DNA of 64,000 nucleotides from positions 4,464,001-4,528,000 of the forward strand of contig NZ_JBFMVT010000002.1 of NCBI RefSeq assembly GCF_040786275.1. Reading direction: 5' to 3'. Position numbers and translations under genes: made by a program. The stretch is from Buttiauxella gaviniae. GTDB taxonomy: Bacteria; Pseudomonadota; Gammaproteobacteria; Enterobacterales; Enterobacteriaceae. Numbering within the stretch: the stretch's first letter is position 1; every line of letters begins with the position of its first letter. Shown piece after piece: positions 47,034 to 56,400 of the stretch. The notes beneath the pieces are model-generated. The model worked only from the letters and a program-made list of their open reading frames with translations, did not search any database and had not been told where the DNA came from.

Positions 47034-48251
47034 TTACCCTTGCAGCAGGCGAATCAATAACGAACCGTTATACATTGCGTCTTTTACCAGCGCCGCCCCC
47101 GCCATGGTTCCACGGTGGTTATACTGGGTGCCTTCAACGATCATATGCTCGCTATAGGCCGGTAATGCCTGCTGGCGAATACAGTTGGTAATGGCGGGAT
47201 GCAGAATATCTGCGGCTCGGTTAAGGGGCGAACCTATCAGAATTTTTTGTGGATGGAACAGATTAACCATAATCGCAAGGATACGACCAACATTGGTGCC
47301 GACGCCTAAAATGATATCTTTCGCCAATAGATCGCCGCTTAGCGCCGCGTCGCAGAGCGATTCTACTGTCAAAGGTTGTTCATGCAGCATAGAGCCCATC
47401 GACTGGCTCATCCTGAGCTGAGCGAGTTCCAGAATACTGTCGATGCTGGCGATGGTTTCCAGGCAGCCGTGATTCCCGCAGTAACAGCGTTTGCCGTACG
47501 GGTCGACTTGCGTGTGGCCAATTTCTACCAGGCTGCTGCTGCCCGCATGAAGCAAGCGCCCATCGGTGATCACGCCTGCGCCGACGTTATTATCAATGAC
47601 CACCTGAATGACATCGCGCGCACCTTTTGACGCACCAAACAGCCCTTCGGCCATCGTCCAGGCGCTGATGTCATGCTGAATATAAACCGGCACGCCGGTG
47701 TAATTTTCCAGAATTTCGCCCAACGGCATATCGCAGACTTCATAAAACGGCATGCGATGAACGATGCCGCGTTTGGTGTCGATAATGCCCGGCATGGTTA
47801 TGGCGATGGCGGTAAGGCGTTCAAGTTTTTGCTGATGGCGGATAAAAAATTGATCGATCTGCGCGATGATGCGCTCGACGAGCGGCTGTGAACTTTCCAC
47901 CGCCAGCTCAACCGCGTCTTCGACAATCATTTTGCTACTTAAATCGTGCAGGCCCAGCGAGATCTCCCCGCGGCTGATACGCACCGACAAATAGTGCCAG
48001 GCTTCCGTTTCCAGCATCAACCCGACCGCAGGCCGCCCACGGCTACCGGGATCTTGAATTTCCGTTTCTTGCACCAGATGGGCTTCGATCATTTCACGAA
48101 CAATTTTCGTGATGCTGGCAGGCGCGAGCTGCGCCAGGCGAGAAAGATCGATGCGCGACACCGGACCATGGGTATCAATCAGACGATAAACAACGCCCGC
48201 ATTGGTCTGTTTAATCTGATCAATATGGCCCGGTTGGCTATCAGCAACCAC
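47034..48251 (-). CDS. mlc: ROK-family global glucose regulator Mlc
   Basis: Repressor of ptsG, ptsHI, manXYZ and malT, sequestered at the membrane by dephospho-EIICB(Glc). 405 codons, one fewer than E. coli. The N-terminal HTH includes SRIDLSRLAQLAPASITKIVREM (in part); the ROK zinc motif is CYCGNHGCLE. Here the text MPFYEVCDMPLGE lacks one residue compared with E. coli. Start is GTG at 48251 with GGGAG upstream; E. coli mlc also starts with GTG. A well-fitting regulator for a window that carries malXY and PTS genes. Confidence 0.95.
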   Translation of the reverse strand: MVADSQPGHIDQIKQTNAGVVYRLIDTHGPVSRIDLSRLAQLAPASITKIVREMIEAHLVQETEIQDPGSRGRPAVGLMLETEAWHYLSVRISRGEISLGLHDLSSKMIVEDAVELAVESSQPLVERIIAQIDQFFIRHQQKLERLTAIAITMPGIIDTKRGIVHRMPFYEVCDMPLGEILENYTGVPVYIQHDISAWTMAEGLFGASKGARDVIQVVIDNNVGAGVITDGRLLHAGSSSLVEIGHTQVDPYGKRCYCGNHGCLETIASIDSILELAQLRMSQSMGSMLHEQPLTVESLCDAALSGDLLAKDIILGVGTNVGRILAIMVNLFHPQKILIGSPLNRAADILHPAITNCIRQQALPAYSEHMIVEGTQYNHRGTMAGAALVKDAMYNGSLLIRLLQG

Positions 48252-48368
48252 TTGCGACTCCCTTTATTTTCGCGCTTCGAAATAAACTTTGGGCTATGGT
48301 GAAACACTTCAACCTGAGGAGTCAAATATTTACGTAGGGTTGTGATTTACCGCACATATTAGAGCGGT

Positions 48369-49277
48369 TTAATCCTCTTTTAAGGTCGTTATTGACTCGG
48401 TAAGCAATGCCGAGATTCTGCGTGCGGCTGCCGAAAGCTCACGGTGCTTCGGCCACACCAGCCACATTTCCGATTGCGCTTCGGGTTCTTCAATTGGCAG
48501 CCAAACTACGTCAGATAACCGCACGCGTTTAAACGAGGCAGGAAGTATCGAAACGCCTAATCCCGCCGATACCAGGCCGATTATGGTCATCGCCTCGCCC
48601 ACTTCCTGAGTGATGTAAGGCGAGATTCCGTGGCGCGTCAGCAGACTGAGAATATCGTCATACAGGCCCGTTCCAACGTGCGGGTCGAAAAAGACAAACG
48701 GCTGATTCGCCAGTTGCTGCAATGAAATCGCAGAGCATTGCGCCAGGGGATTATCACGATGTACCATCGCCAGCAGCGGCTCTCGCAAAACCAGACTCCA
48801 GGCGAGCGTATCCGGAAGCCGGGTGTTGCGCATTAAACCGAGCTCCAGCTCACCGTCATTCAGCGGCGCGATTTGTTCGCGGGTGTTGATCTCTCGCATT
48901 TGCAGATGCACATCCGGGTAGCTCCGCCGAAATGTCGACAGGCTATCCGATACCGCTTTAATAAACGGTGCCGATGAAGTGAAACCAATGCGCAGTTCGC
49001 CTGTTTCCCCCTGATGCAACCTGGCGGCGCGCCCTGCCGCCGTTTCTACCTGGCTTAAAATCTGCCGTGCATCGACCAGAAACTGACTGCCCGCCGCGGT
49101 CAGGCTGACGCTCCGGTTGGTGCGCGCCAGTAAACGTGCGCCAATTTGTTGCTCAAGCATTTGAATTTGTTGGCTAAGCGGAGGCTGGGAAATACGCAGT
49201 CGGGCAGCGGCCCGGCCAAAATGTAGCTCTTCGGCGACCGCCACAAAATAACGCAGATGGCGCAATTCAATATTCAT
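48369..49277 (-). CDS. ynfL: LysR-type regulator YnfL
   Basis: 302-codon LysR-type regulator with HTH LHFGRAAARLRISQPPLSQQ and a periplasmic-binding-protein-like effector domain. E. coli YnfL is about 5 residues shorter. It is divergent from the MFS gene ynfM with 99 bp between, so ynfM is the likely target; the effector is unknown. Candidate T-N11-A dyads in the gap could not be resolved by eye. Confidence 0.92.
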   Translation of the reverse strand: MNIELRHLRYFVAVAEELHFGRAAARLRISQPPLSQQIQMLEQQIGARLLARTNRSVSLTAAGSQFLVDARQILSQVETAAGRAARLHQGETGELRIGFTSSAPFIKAVSDSLSTFRRSYPDVHLQMREINTREQIAPLNDGELELGLMRNTRLPDTLAWSLVLREPLLAMVHRDNPLAQCSAISLQQLANQPFVFFDPHVGTGLYDDILSLLTRHGISPYITQEVGEAMTIIGLVSAGLGVSILPASFKRVRLSDVVWLPIEEPEAQSEMWLVWPKHRELSAAARRISALLTESITTLKED

Positions 49278-49376
49278 ACGTTAAACATATCAATTGAGAT
49301 TATTAATATATTAGACAGAACATTCACAATTTTCTACTCTGAAAATAAGCCATCAAAACCGCATTAAGGACCTATT

Positions 49377-50627
49377 TTGAGCCGTACAACCCTCGCCAAC
49401 ACCGCCCCGGCAGACGACGTTGACGATAGCTATTCTCCCCAGACTGCCGTCTACATTAAACGTGGCTCGCCCCAGTTTATGCGTGTCACTCTGGCGCTCT
49501 TTTCCGCAGGGCTTGCGACTTTTGCACTGCTTTATTGCGTCCAGCCGATATTGCCCATTTTGTCTCATGAATTTGGTGTGTCGCCTGCCAGCAGCAGTAT
49601 TTCTTTATCGGTTTCGACCGCAATGCTGGCCATTGGCTTGCTCTTTACCGGGCCACTTTCCGATGCCATCGGGCGCAAACCGGTGATGGTAACCGCGCTG
49701 CTCCTCGCCTCAATTTGTACGCTGCTCTCCACGATGATGACCAGTTGGCACGGGATTCTGGCGATGCGCGCCTTGATTGGCCTGTCGCTTAGCGGCGTGG
49801 CCGCCGTGGGCATGACCTATCTGAGCGAAGAAATTCACCCAAGCGTGGTGGCGTTTTCGATGGGGCTTTATATCAGCGGGAACTCTATCGGGGGCATGAG
49901 TGGCCGGTTGTTAAGCGGCGTGCTGACGGACTTCTTTAACTGGCGCATTGCCGTGGCGGCGATTGGTTGTTTCGCGCTCGCCTCAGCATTAATGTTCTGG
50001 AAAATATTACCGGCATCAAAACATTTCCGTCCGGCTTCGTTGCGCCCGAAAACGCTGTTTATTAATTTCCGTCTGCACTGGCGAGACCAGGGATTACCGC
50101 TGTTATTCGCGCAGGGATTTTTGCTGATGGGGGCATTCGTCACCCTGTTTAATTACATCGGCTATCGCCTGATGCAGGGGCCGTGGTTTTTGAGCCAGGC
50201 GGTGGTAGGGTTGCTTTCAGTGGCCTATTTGACCGGCACATGGAGTTCACCCAAAGCCGGAGCAATGACCGCAAAATTTGGCCGGGGCCCGGTGATGCTA
50301 TTTTCCACCGCCATTATGCTGCTCGGTCTGATACTCACTCTCTTTTCACCGCTCGCGGTTATCTTTGGGGGGATGCTGCTATTTTCTGCCGGATTCTTCG
50401 CCGCGCACTCGGTTGCCAGCGGCTGGATTGGCCCGCGCGCGAAACGTGCCAAAGGGCAAGCCTCGTCGCTCTATTTGTTTAGCTATTATCTGGGTTCAAG
50501 TCTCGCGGGGACGCTGGGTGGCGTGTTCTGGCATCAGTTTGGCTGGACGGGCGTGGCAACGTTTATTGGCTCCCTTTTAGTGATCTCATTACTGGTGGGC
50601 ACCCGTTTGCATCATCGCGCACATTAA
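49377..50627 (+). CDS. ynfM: MFS exporter YnfM
   Basis: 416-codon major-facilitator transporter with 12 predicted helices. The inter-helix motif GPLSDAIGRKPVM marks the MFS A-motif; RALIGLSLSGVAAVGMTYLSEE is shared with E. coli YnfM. Start is TTG at 49377 with AAGGA seven nt upstream, matching the E. coli N-terminus (MSRTT). Substrate unknown; related proteins export arabinose or drugs. Divergent from its likely regulator ynfL. Confidence 0.92.
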   Translation: MSRTTLANTAPADDVDDSYSPQTAVYIKRGSPQFMRVTLALFSAGLATFALLYCVQPILPILSHEFGVSPASSSISLSVSTAMLAIGLLFTGPLSDAIGRKPVMVTALLLASICTLLSTMMTSWHGILAMRALIGLSLSGVAAVGMTYLSEEIHPSVVAFSMGLYISGNSIGGMSGRLLSGVLTDFFNWRIAVAAIGCFALASALMFWKILPASKHFRPASLRPKTLFINFRLHWRDQGLPLLFAQGFLLMGAFVTLFNYIGYRLMQGPWFLSQAVVGLLSVAYLTGTWSSPKAGAMTAKFGRGPVMLFSTAIMLLGLILTLFSPLAVIFGGMLLFSAGFFAAHSVASGWIGPRAKRAKGQASSLYLFSYYLGSSLAGTLGGVFWHQFGWTGVATFIGSLLVISLLVGTRLHHRAH

Positions 50628-50701
50628 CCCCGTTACGGCCTCGTGTTCGGGATGGCTTTTTGCTATTTTCGCATGCGTAAATCATCTCTTCACGAGGCTC
50701 T

Positions 50702-52186
50702 ATGGAAAAGCAAAACTACAATCACCTCACCCGCACCTTCCAGCGTCTTTCACGTTTCGGGCATCTTTCAGCCATCGCTGGCTGGGACATGTTCACCAAT
50801 ATGCCCCCAAACGGCAGCACCGCACGCGGCGAAGCGCTGGCTGAACTGAGCGTTTTGCAGCATCAAATCCTGACCGACAAAAAAATCGCCACGCTGCTGC
50901 AGGCGGCTGTCCAGGAAAACCTGAATGACGTTGAACGCGCAAACCTGCGTGAAATGACCCGTCAATATCAGGAAGCTATTTTGCTGCCCGCCTCGCTGGT
51001 GGAAGAGAAATCTTTGGTCGGAACACGCTGCGAGCATGGCTGGCGTACACAGCGCCCTGCCAACGACTGGCAGGGTTTTGCCGCAAACCTGAAAGAAGTG
51101 GTTCGCGTAAGTCGTGAAGAAGCCACGCTGCGCGCCGATGCTAAAGGAAAATCGAAATACGATGCGCTGCTGGACATTTATGAGCCCGGCATGACCTGCG
51201 AAAAACTTGATGTATTGTTTGGCGATCTGCGGACCTGGTTGCCAGATCTGCTGCAAAAAGTTGTTGATAAGCAAGCGAAAGAAACGGTGATTGCACCCGT
51301 CGGGCCTTTTGCCACTCACGACCAGCGTGAATTGGGTCTCGAAACCATGAAGCTGCTCGGCTTTGATTTTAACGGTGGCAGGTTGGATGTGAGTGCGCAC
51401 CCCTTCTGCGGTGGCGTACCGGAAGATGTGCGTATTACCACTCGTTACGATGAGTCCGATCTGGTCAGCGCCTTGTTTGGCGTGATCCATGAAACCGGTC
51501 ATGCACGCTATGAGCAAAATCTACCGCGCGAATGGCTCGGTCAGCCGGTAGCCCTGGCGCGTTCTACCGCAATTCATGAATCACAAAGCCTGTTCTTTGA
51601 GATGCAATTAGGGCGTAGTAAAGAGTTTCTCAAATTGCTGTTACCGAAGGTCACCGCCCGATTTGGCGCACAACCGGCGTTTGGAACCGCAAACTTTATT
51701 GCCGTGAATCAGCGGGTTGAGCGCGGATTTATTCGTGTGGACGCCGATGAAGTCAGCTATCCGGCTCACGTCGTGCTGCGTTACGAAATTGAACGTGCGC
51801 TTATCGAGGGTGATATTGAAGTCGAAGATATTCCGGCACTGTGGGATGAGAAAATGCAGCACTGGCTGGGGCTGTCTACTAAAGACAACTACCGCAACGG
51901 CTGTATGCAGGATATTCACTGGACGGACGGCGCGTTCGGCTACTTCCCGTCCTACACGCTCGGCGCAATGTACGCAGCCCAACTGTTCAATGCCGCTAAA
52001 CTCGCGTTGCCGCAGCTTGGGAGCGATATTTCGGAAGGAAACTTCACCGCGCTATTCGATTGGTTACGCCAGAATATCTGGCAGCACGGCAGCCGATTCA
52101 CCACCGCTGAATTGATCACCAATGCGACGGGCGAAGATCTTAACCCGTTGTATTTCCGTAAGCATTTAGAAGCGCGTTACCTTTAA
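50702..52186 (+). CDS. M32-family metallocarboxypeptidase (carboxypeptidase Taq)
   Basis: 494-codon cytosolic carboxypeptidase of the Taq/Pfu M32 family. Zinc motif HETGH at residues 263-267 (HExxH); the downstream glutamate is in AIHESQSLF, near residue 293. The typical N-terminal helical region has AIAGWDMFTNMPPNG. E. coli K-12 lacks this gene, while several other Enterobacteriaceae have one. It releases C-terminal residues from peptides; the cellular role is unclear. It lies between ynfM and asr and ends at a strong terminator. Confidence 0.93.
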   Translation: MEKQNYNHLTRTFQRLSRFGHLSAIAGWDMFTNMPPNGSTARGEALAELSVLQHQILTDKKIATLLQAAVQENLNDVERANLREMTRQYQEAILLPASLVEEKSLVGTRCEHGWRTQRPANDWQGFAANLKEVVRVSREEATLRADAKGKSKYDALLDIYEPGMTCEKLDVLFGDLRTWLPDLLQKVVDKQAKETVIAPVGPFATHDQRELGLETMKLLGFDFNGGRLDVSAHPFCGGVPEDVRITTRYDESDLVSALFGVIHETGHARYEQNLPREWLGQPVALARSTAIHESQSLFFEMQLGRSKEFLKLLLPKVTARFGAQPAFGTANFIAVNQRVERGFIRVDADEVSYPAHVVLRYEIERALIEGDIEVEDIPALWDEKMQHWLGLSTKDNYRNGCMQDIHWTDGAFGYFPSYTLGAMYAAQLFNAAKLALPQLGSDISEGNFTALFDWLRQNIWQHGSRFTTAELITNATGEDLNPLYFRKHLEARYL

Positions 52187-52194
52187 AGACGACG

Positions 52195-52218
52195 AGCCGG
52201 GGAATCCCCCCGGCTTTG
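52195..52218 (+). terminator. Rho-independent terminator after the carboxypeptidase
   Basis: AGCCGGGG (52195-52202) and CCCCGGCT (52208-52215) then TTG, 8 bp past the stop. Confidence 0.85.
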
Positions 52219-52232
52219 TACAATCCGTTACA
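52219..52232 (+). promoter_or_regulatory. Candidate RstA box upstream of asr
   Basis: TACAATCCGTTACA matches the RstA-box consensus (TACATNTNGTTACA) except at two positions and lies 104 bp before the asr start. A TATAGT -10 element occurs at about 52274. RstA is encoded in this window at 19961. asr is the best known RstA target in E. coli. Confidence 0.65.
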
Positions 52233-52336
52233 CGCCGATACCAATCACTCACTGAAGCCTTTGATCCACAAGTCTATAGTTCATCTCAACGGCCCCGCAG
52301 TGGGGTTCAAACATAAACAAATTCGAGGATGTCGAG

Positions 52337-52732
52337 ATGAATAAAGTATTAGCTCTGGTTGTTGCCGCTGCAATGGGTCTGTCTTCTGCTGCTTTCGCTG
52401 CTGAAACTACTGCGGCTCCGGCTCCTGCGACAACTTCTGCTGCGGCTAAAGCACCTGCTGCAAAAACCACTCACCACAAAAAACACAAAAAAGCCGCTAC
52501 CGAGCAGAAAGCTCAGGCTGCTAAAAAACACAAAAAAGAAGTGAAGAAAACTGAAGCAGCAAAACCTGCTCAGACTGAACAGAAAGCTCAGGCCGCTAAA
52601 AAACACAAAAAAGAAGTGAAGAAAACTGAAGCGGCTAAACCTGCGCAGAAAGCTCAGGCGGCTAAAAAGCACCACAAAAAACCTGTAGCAAAAACTGAAG
52701 CTGCAAAACCTGCAACTCAGCCAGCTGCATAA
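52337..52732 (+). CDS. asr: Acid-shock protein Asr
   Basis: 131-codon, very basic, intrinsically disordered periplasmic protein induced by low pH. The 21-residue signal peptide ends SAAFA before [10 protein letters not shown]. The mature chain is Lys/Ala/His-rich. Residues 55-79 and 80-104 are near-identical 25-residue tandem repeats ([14 protein letters not shown]-type), and a shorter third unit follows. Under acid stress Asr is reported to chaperone in the periplasm and be processed. GAGGATG precedes the ATG. E. coli Asr is shorter; the size difference is due to repeat number. Confidence 0.95.
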   Translation: MNKVLALVVAAAMGLSSAAFAAETTAAPAPATTSAAAKAPAAKTTHHKKHKKAATEQKAQAAKKHKKEVKKTEAAKPAQTEQKAQAAKKHKKEVKKTEAAKPAQKAQAAKKHHKKPVAKTEAAKPATQPAA

Positions 52733-52767
52733 GGTTGTCGGGATTATCCCGAAAGCATAGCCACACA

Positions 52768-52795
52768 AAAAACACCCGGTTCGCCGGGTGTTTCT
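52768..52795 (+). terminator. Rho-independent terminator after asr
   Basis: AAACACCCGG and CCGGGTGTTT perfect arms closed by the stable TTCG tetraloop, followed by CTTCC. Located 37 bp past the asr stop. Confidence 0.9.
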
Positions 52796-52810
52796 TCCGG
52801 AGTCTGGATG

Positions 52811-52891
52811 ATGTTGCGACGCTATAGTTTTGAAATCATCCTCACGCTGCTCATTCTCTGCGGCCTTATTACGCTAAGCTTCTGGCTTTAA
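52811..52891 (+). CDS. ydgU: Membrane mini-protein YdgU
   Basis: 26-codon single-helix membrane protein, LRRYSFEIILTLLILCGLI plus LSFWL. It matches in length and pattern the E. coli mini-protein YdgU (RYRFEFILIILILCALIT). Two ATGs are adjacent (52808 and 52811); GGAG at 52799-52802 is 8 nt from the second, and the second gives the 26-residue E. coli length. Located directly after the asr terminator, so its transcription could be read-through from asr, as in E. coli. Function not known; acid induction is possible by position. Confidence 0.75.
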   Translation: MLRRYSFEIILTLLILCGLITLSFWL

Positions 52892-52989
52892 TGACTTTTC
52901 ACTCCCACTTTTTGTGCGACCCGTCTATAGTTAGTCCATTCGTTGGGTTTATATAACAAACATAATTAATCGCCCCATTAGAGAGTGAT

Positions 52990-53796
52990 ATGCGCAAAAA
53001 AGTTGTAATGCTGTTAGGAATACTGTGCTTTTTACCCGCCCTTTCCCACGCCGATGACGAGAGCGCAGCCGACGTCAAAACGCTGTTTTTTGGTAAGGAT
53101 GACCGCACACGTGTTGCCGACCCTTCATCACCCCCGTGGGACGCCATTGGCCAGCTTGAAACGGCCAGCGGTAATTTGTGCACCGCAACATTAATTTCCC
53201 CCCATCTGGCGCTAACCGCCGGGCATTGCCTGCTACAACCGCCACGTGGAACGCCTGATAAGGCCATTGCATTGCGTTTTGTTTCCCACAAAGGAAATTG
53301 GCGCTACGAAATTCACGATATTCAGGGCCGGGTTGAATCGACGCTAGGACGCCGACTAAAAGCCGATGGTGAGGGTTGGATCGTCCCTCCCGGTGCGGCT
53401 CCACACGATTTTGGTCTGGTTGTGATTCACAATCCGCCATCGGGTATTACGCCGTTGCCGCTGTTTGAAGGTGACAGAGATGCGTTAACAGAAGCGCTTA
53501 AAAAACAGAATAGAAAAGTGACGCAGTCGGGATACCCCGAGGATCATCTGGACGATCTCTACACCCATAACGACTGCGTGATTACCGGCTGGGCGCAAAA
53601 AACCGTACTCTCACACCAGTGTGATACTTTGCCCGGCGATAGCGGTTCACCGTTGATGCTAAAAACAGATAACGGCTGGCAGTTGATTGCGGTTCAGAGT
53701 TCGGCCCCGGCGGCGAAAGACCGTTATCGCGCGGATAATCGCGCCATTTCCGTTACCGGTTTTCGGGATCAGCTTGAAAGCTTAGCCAGTCAGTAA
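52990..53796 (+). CDS. ydgD: Periplasmic trypsin-like serine protease YdgD
   Basis: 268-codon S1-family protease. Signal peptide ends ALSHA before DDESA. The catalytic triad is visible: His79 in LTAGHCL, Asp140 in PHDFGLV, Ser218 in [10 protein letters not shown]. coli YdgD is a putative serine endoprotease of similar length near asr. Since Asr is cleaved during acid shock, a periplasmic protease next door is suggestive, but no direct link is shown. Promoter region includes TCTATAGTTAG, resembling the asr -10 element. Confidence 0.92.
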   Translation: MRKKVVMLLGILCFLPALSHADDESAADVKTLFFGKDDRTRVADPSSPPWDAIGQLETASGNLCTATLISPHLALTAGHCLLQPPRGTPDKAIALRFVSHKGNWRYEIHDIQGRVESTLGRRLKADGEGWIVPPGAAPHDFGLVVIHNPPSGITPLPLFEGDRDALTEALKKQNRKVTQSGYPEDHLDDLYTHNDCVITGWAQKTVLSHQCDTLPGDSGSPLMLKTDNGWQLIAVQSSAPAAKDRYRADNRAISVTGFRDQLESLASQ

Positions 53797-53801
53797 TTTT
53801 C

Positions 53802-53830
53802 CCGCCCGGCATCACACCGGGCGGTTCTGT
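53802..53830. terminator. Stem-loop between convergent ydgD and mdtI
   Basis: CCGCCCGG (53802-53809) and CCGGGCGG (53817-53824) perfect arms with a 7-nt loop, then TTCTG on the plus strand and GGAAAATT on the minus. It most likely ends ydgD transcripts. Confidence 0.65.
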
Positions 53831-53831
53831 A

Positions 53832-54161
53832 TTACGCAAACTTAATGATGACCATACCCACCAGCAATAAAATCAGCCCTATCCAACCTTTTCGATTAAG
53901 CCGCTGACCAAACAAAATCCAGCCTGCCGCAACGGTTGCGATGATTCCGAACCCGCCCCACAGCGCGTAAGCGACCGAGAGTTCAATGCCTTTAACCGCT
54001 TGTGACAACGCACTAAACGCGGCCAGCACGGCAAAGAGCGACAGCACGCCATAACCAAAACGCCGGAAGCCATCAGAGTGTTTAAGGAAGATGTTGGCGA
54101 CGATTTCCAGCACGATAGCCACCAGCAACCACAGCGCGTGAATCCATTCAAACGACTGCAT
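53832..54161 (-). CDS. mdtI: Spermidine export protein MdtI
   Basis: 109-codon small multidrug resistance (SMR) family protein, four membrane helices, forming the MdtJI heterodimer that excretes spermidine. Signature features are the helix-1 acidic residue in [16 protein letters not shown] and [12 protein letters not shown] in helix 3. The ATG at 54161 overlaps the mdtJ 3' end by 14 bp, implying coupled translation. Convergent with ydgD. Confidence 0.95.
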   Translation of the reverse strand: MQSFEWIHALWLLVAIVLEIVANIFLKHSDGFRRFGYGVLSLFAVLAAFSALSQAVKGIELSVAYALWGGFGIIATVAAGWILFGQRLNRKGWIGLILLLVGMVIIKFA

Positions 54162-54522
54162 GTTCCCTCCCTTTCTGCGGCTTTTTAGGCGTTGCTTTTT
54201 TAGCGCTGGTACCAGATTTAATCAATGCGATACCGACAACCAGCGTGGTCAATCCAATTATTTTTAGCGGTGAGATTGACTCGTCAAACAGCAACACGCT
54301 GAATAGGGTAATGAATAAAATACCGATCCCTTCCCACATGGCATACGCCACGCCAAGGGCAATTTTTTTAACCGAAAATGAGAGTAAAATATAAGACAGA
54401 GTGATCATGACCAGCATGAAAATATAACCGAGATTATCATCACTGACGCTCGACCATTTCATTGATAACGTGCCGGTTATTTCTGCAAGAATAGCGAGGG
54501 CTAATAAAATCCAATAAAACAT
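54148..54522 (-). CDS. mdtJ: Spermidine export protein MdtJ
   Basis: 124-codon SMR-family subunit, partner of MdtI. The acidic helix-1 motif [18 protein letters not shown] and helix-3 [12 protein letters not shown] are conserved. Its C-terminus ([22 protein letters not shown] in part) is basic and slightly longer than in E. coli. GGAGAG lies eight nt before the ATG. Upstream within 200-400 bp is a 69-codon reading frame that might be a leader. Confidence 0.95.
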   Translation of the reverse strand: MFYWILLALAILAEITGTLSMKWSSVSDDNLGYIFMLVMITLSYILLSFSVKKIALGVAYAMWEGIGILFITLFSVLLFDESISPLKIIGLTTLVVGIALIKSGTSAKKATPKKPQKGREHAVV

Positions 54523-54697
54523 GATTTCTCTCCTGATAGAGAAAATAGTCGTACCAAAGCCTGAACTGCGCTAAAAATAGCCAGAGGCTTAAATGAGATA
54601 GATTTTTTCCTTCATCATTCGAGCTATATCTCGGCTCTGAGTGAGCTCAGCCAGCAAGAGACAGCCTGAAGAATAACGGGAAAACAGGAGAGCGGAT

Positions 54698-54907
54698 CTA
54701 CAGCGCGTTACGCCAGTGTTGTTCACCGGAAAGCGAGAAAGCTGAAGAAAAAGAGGGATCTTGATGGGGTACTGACGTTCTGAACAGCTTGTTCGTAAGC
54801 ATAATGTCCATAGTTTTCACAACGTATCCGCGGTGTTGCTTCTCATCAGTTGCGGATAGTAAATTGTCCTCGGTAGTTAAACACGCTGAATTTGTATCAT
54901 ATTTCAT
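54698..54907 (-). CDS. Possible leader/small hypothetical upstream of mdtJ
   Basis: 69-codon frame (MKYDTNSACLTTEDNLL, ending EQHWRNAL) with GGGGAGG 10 nt before its ATG, 175 bp upstream of mdtJ on the same strand. No hydrophobic segment or signal peptide; no family recognised. E. coli mdtJI is reported to be preceded by a small upstream frame that senses spermidine, and this could be a counterpart, but I cannot confirm similarity. The 175 bp between it and mdtJ also contain a 9-codon frame (MMKEKIYLI) and no clear terminator. Confidence 0.4.
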   Translation of the reverse strand: MKYDTNSACLTTEDNLLSATDEKQHRGYVVKTMDIMLTNKLFRTSVPHQDPSFSSAFSLSGEQHWRNAL

Positions 54908-55033
54908 GATGTGTCTGCCTCCCCTTTTCAATTCTTTACGAAGTGACAGCAGAAAATAACGATGTATTCCTCCTTTTGTGATCCGTATTATACCCGGCAT
55001 GAGGGAGTCGATTATTTACGGAGAGTGGCAATA

Positions 55034-56068
55034 ATGGCCAAACCGATTATTACGTTAAGCGGATTAAAAGTCGTAATTATGTTGGGGATGTTAGTAATCA
55101 TCCTGACCGGTATAAAAGTGGCCGCTGATATCATCGTGCCCTTTATTCTGGCGTTGTTTATCGCCATCATCCTTAACCCGATGATACGCCGCCTTGAGCG
55201 TATTCACGTGCCACGCGTGCTGGCGATTACCTTTGTTATTTCAGTGATTATCTTCCTGATGGCACTCCTGCTCGCCTATCTGGGCACCACGCTCAATGAG
55301 CTGACCCGTACGCTTCCCCAATATCGCACATCATTAATTTCTCCTCTGCAAACCCTGGAGCCGTGGCTGCAACGCGCCGGGATTTCCGTATCTGTCGATG
55401 AGCTGGTGAAATATATCGACCCCAACGCGGCAATGACCATGGTCACTCGTCTTATCACACAGCTTTCGAACGCCATGACATCCATCTTTTTACTGTTGCT
55501 GACCGTGGTATTTATGCTGATTGAAGTCCCGCAATTGCCGGTAAAATTACAGCAGTTGATGTCGCGCCCCGCAGAGGGAATGGGTGCCATTCAACGAGCG
55601 TTAGATAGCGTAAGCCAGTATCTGGTGCTGAAAACCGTTATTAGCCTGGTGACCGGTCTGGTGGTGTGGATTCTGTTAGCCCTGTTGGATGTGCGATTCG
55701 CTTTTGTATGGGCCCTGCTCGCCTTCTCCCTCAATTACATTCCGAATATCGGCTCGGTTCTGGCGGCAATTCCTCCGGTGGCGCAGGTACTGGTGTTCAG
55801 CGGTCTTTATGATGCCTTGCTGGTAGTGGCGGGTTATCTGGCCATCAATCTGGTGTTTGGCAATATTCTCGAACCGCGCATGATGGGCCGCGGACTGGGC
55901 TTATCGACTCTGGTAGTGTTTTTATCGCTGATATTCTGGGGCTGGCTGCTGGGGCCTGTGGGAATGTTACTCTCGGTGCCGCTGACTATTGCAGTGAAAA
56001 TCGCCCTGGAACAAAACGAGAATGGCAGAAGTATCGCGGTTTTATTGAGTGATGTGACGAAAAGCTAA
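55034..56068 (+). CDS. tqsA: AI-2 exporter family protein TqsA
   Basis: 344-codon AI-2E-family membrane protein, same length as E. coli TqsA (YdgG), which exports autoinducer-2. About seven membrane helices: paired helices near residues 15-50, one near 65-85, and a C-terminal cluster with [16 protein letters not shown] and [20 protein letters not shown], both AI-2E signatures. ATG at 55034 ([16 protein letters not shown]) follows GGAGAG. Divergent from the mdtJI unit as in E. coli. Confidence 0.94.
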   Translation: MAKPIITLSGLKVVIMLGMLVIILTGIKVAADIIVPFILALFIAIILNPMIRRLERIHVPRVLAITFVISVIIFLMALLLAYLGTTLNELTRTLPQYRTSLISPLQTLEPWLQRAGISVSVDELVKYIDPNAAMTMVTRLITQLSNAMTSIFLLLLTVVFMLIEVPQLPVKLQQLMSRPAEGMGAIQRALDSVSQYLVLKTVISLVTGLVVWILLALLDVRFAFVWALLAFSLNYIPNIGSVLAAIPPVAQVLVFSGLYDALLVVAGYLAINLVFGNILEPRMMGRGLGLSTLVVFLSLIFWGWLLGPVGMLLSVPLTIAVKIALEQNENGRSIAVLLSDVTKS

Positions 56069-56123
56069 AAGCTGCTGTTCAATGGAGAGCCATTCCCGGA
56101 TTGGGAGCGGCTCTGCGATCAAC

Positions 56124-56354
56124 TTACAGGGTGTAGCCCGGTTTTTTGGCAAGCGTATCAAGCGCCGGGGCGATCTCTTTGTCGTAAACATCTTCTTTCC
56201 AGCGATCTTTCTGGATGGGCGTTAACGCCACAGACAGCGATTCGTCGGTAGAGTTGAAATGCTTTTTAAGCACGTCGCAAATATCAGCGGCTAACGCTTC
56301 TTTCTGTTCATCAGTTAGCTCGCGCGGAAAGTGTTTTACGGTAATGTGCGGCAC
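56124..56354 (-). CDS. pptA: Tautomerase PptA
   Basis: 76-codon 4-oxalocrotonate tautomerase-family protein. After removal of the initiator, Pro1 (PHITVKHFPRELT) is the catalytic base, as in E. coli PptA (YdcE), which tautomerises phenylenolpyruvate-type substrates. The start is GTG at 56354 with AAGGAG 7 nt upstream. It lies 46 bp after the N-acetyltransferase gene on the same strand, so the two may be co-transcribed. Confidence 0.9.
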   Translation of the reverse strand: MPHITVKHFPRELTDEQKEALAADICDVLKKHFNSTDESLSVALTPIQKDRWKEDVYDKEIAPALDTLAKKPGYTL

Positions 56355-56400
56355 AGCTTTTCTCCTTTAAACGTCGAATATTTTTTACCTTAACAGATAT

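Noticed and set aside
50768-51517. 249-codon minus-strand frame within the M32 carboxypeptidase gene
   Set aside because: Antisense shadow of a gene with an intact HETGH motif; composition typical of a shadow.
52349-52768. 139-codon minus-strand frame over asr, rich in Phe/Ser/Arg
   Set aside because: Direct complement of the Lys/Ala repeats of asr; low-complexity artefact.
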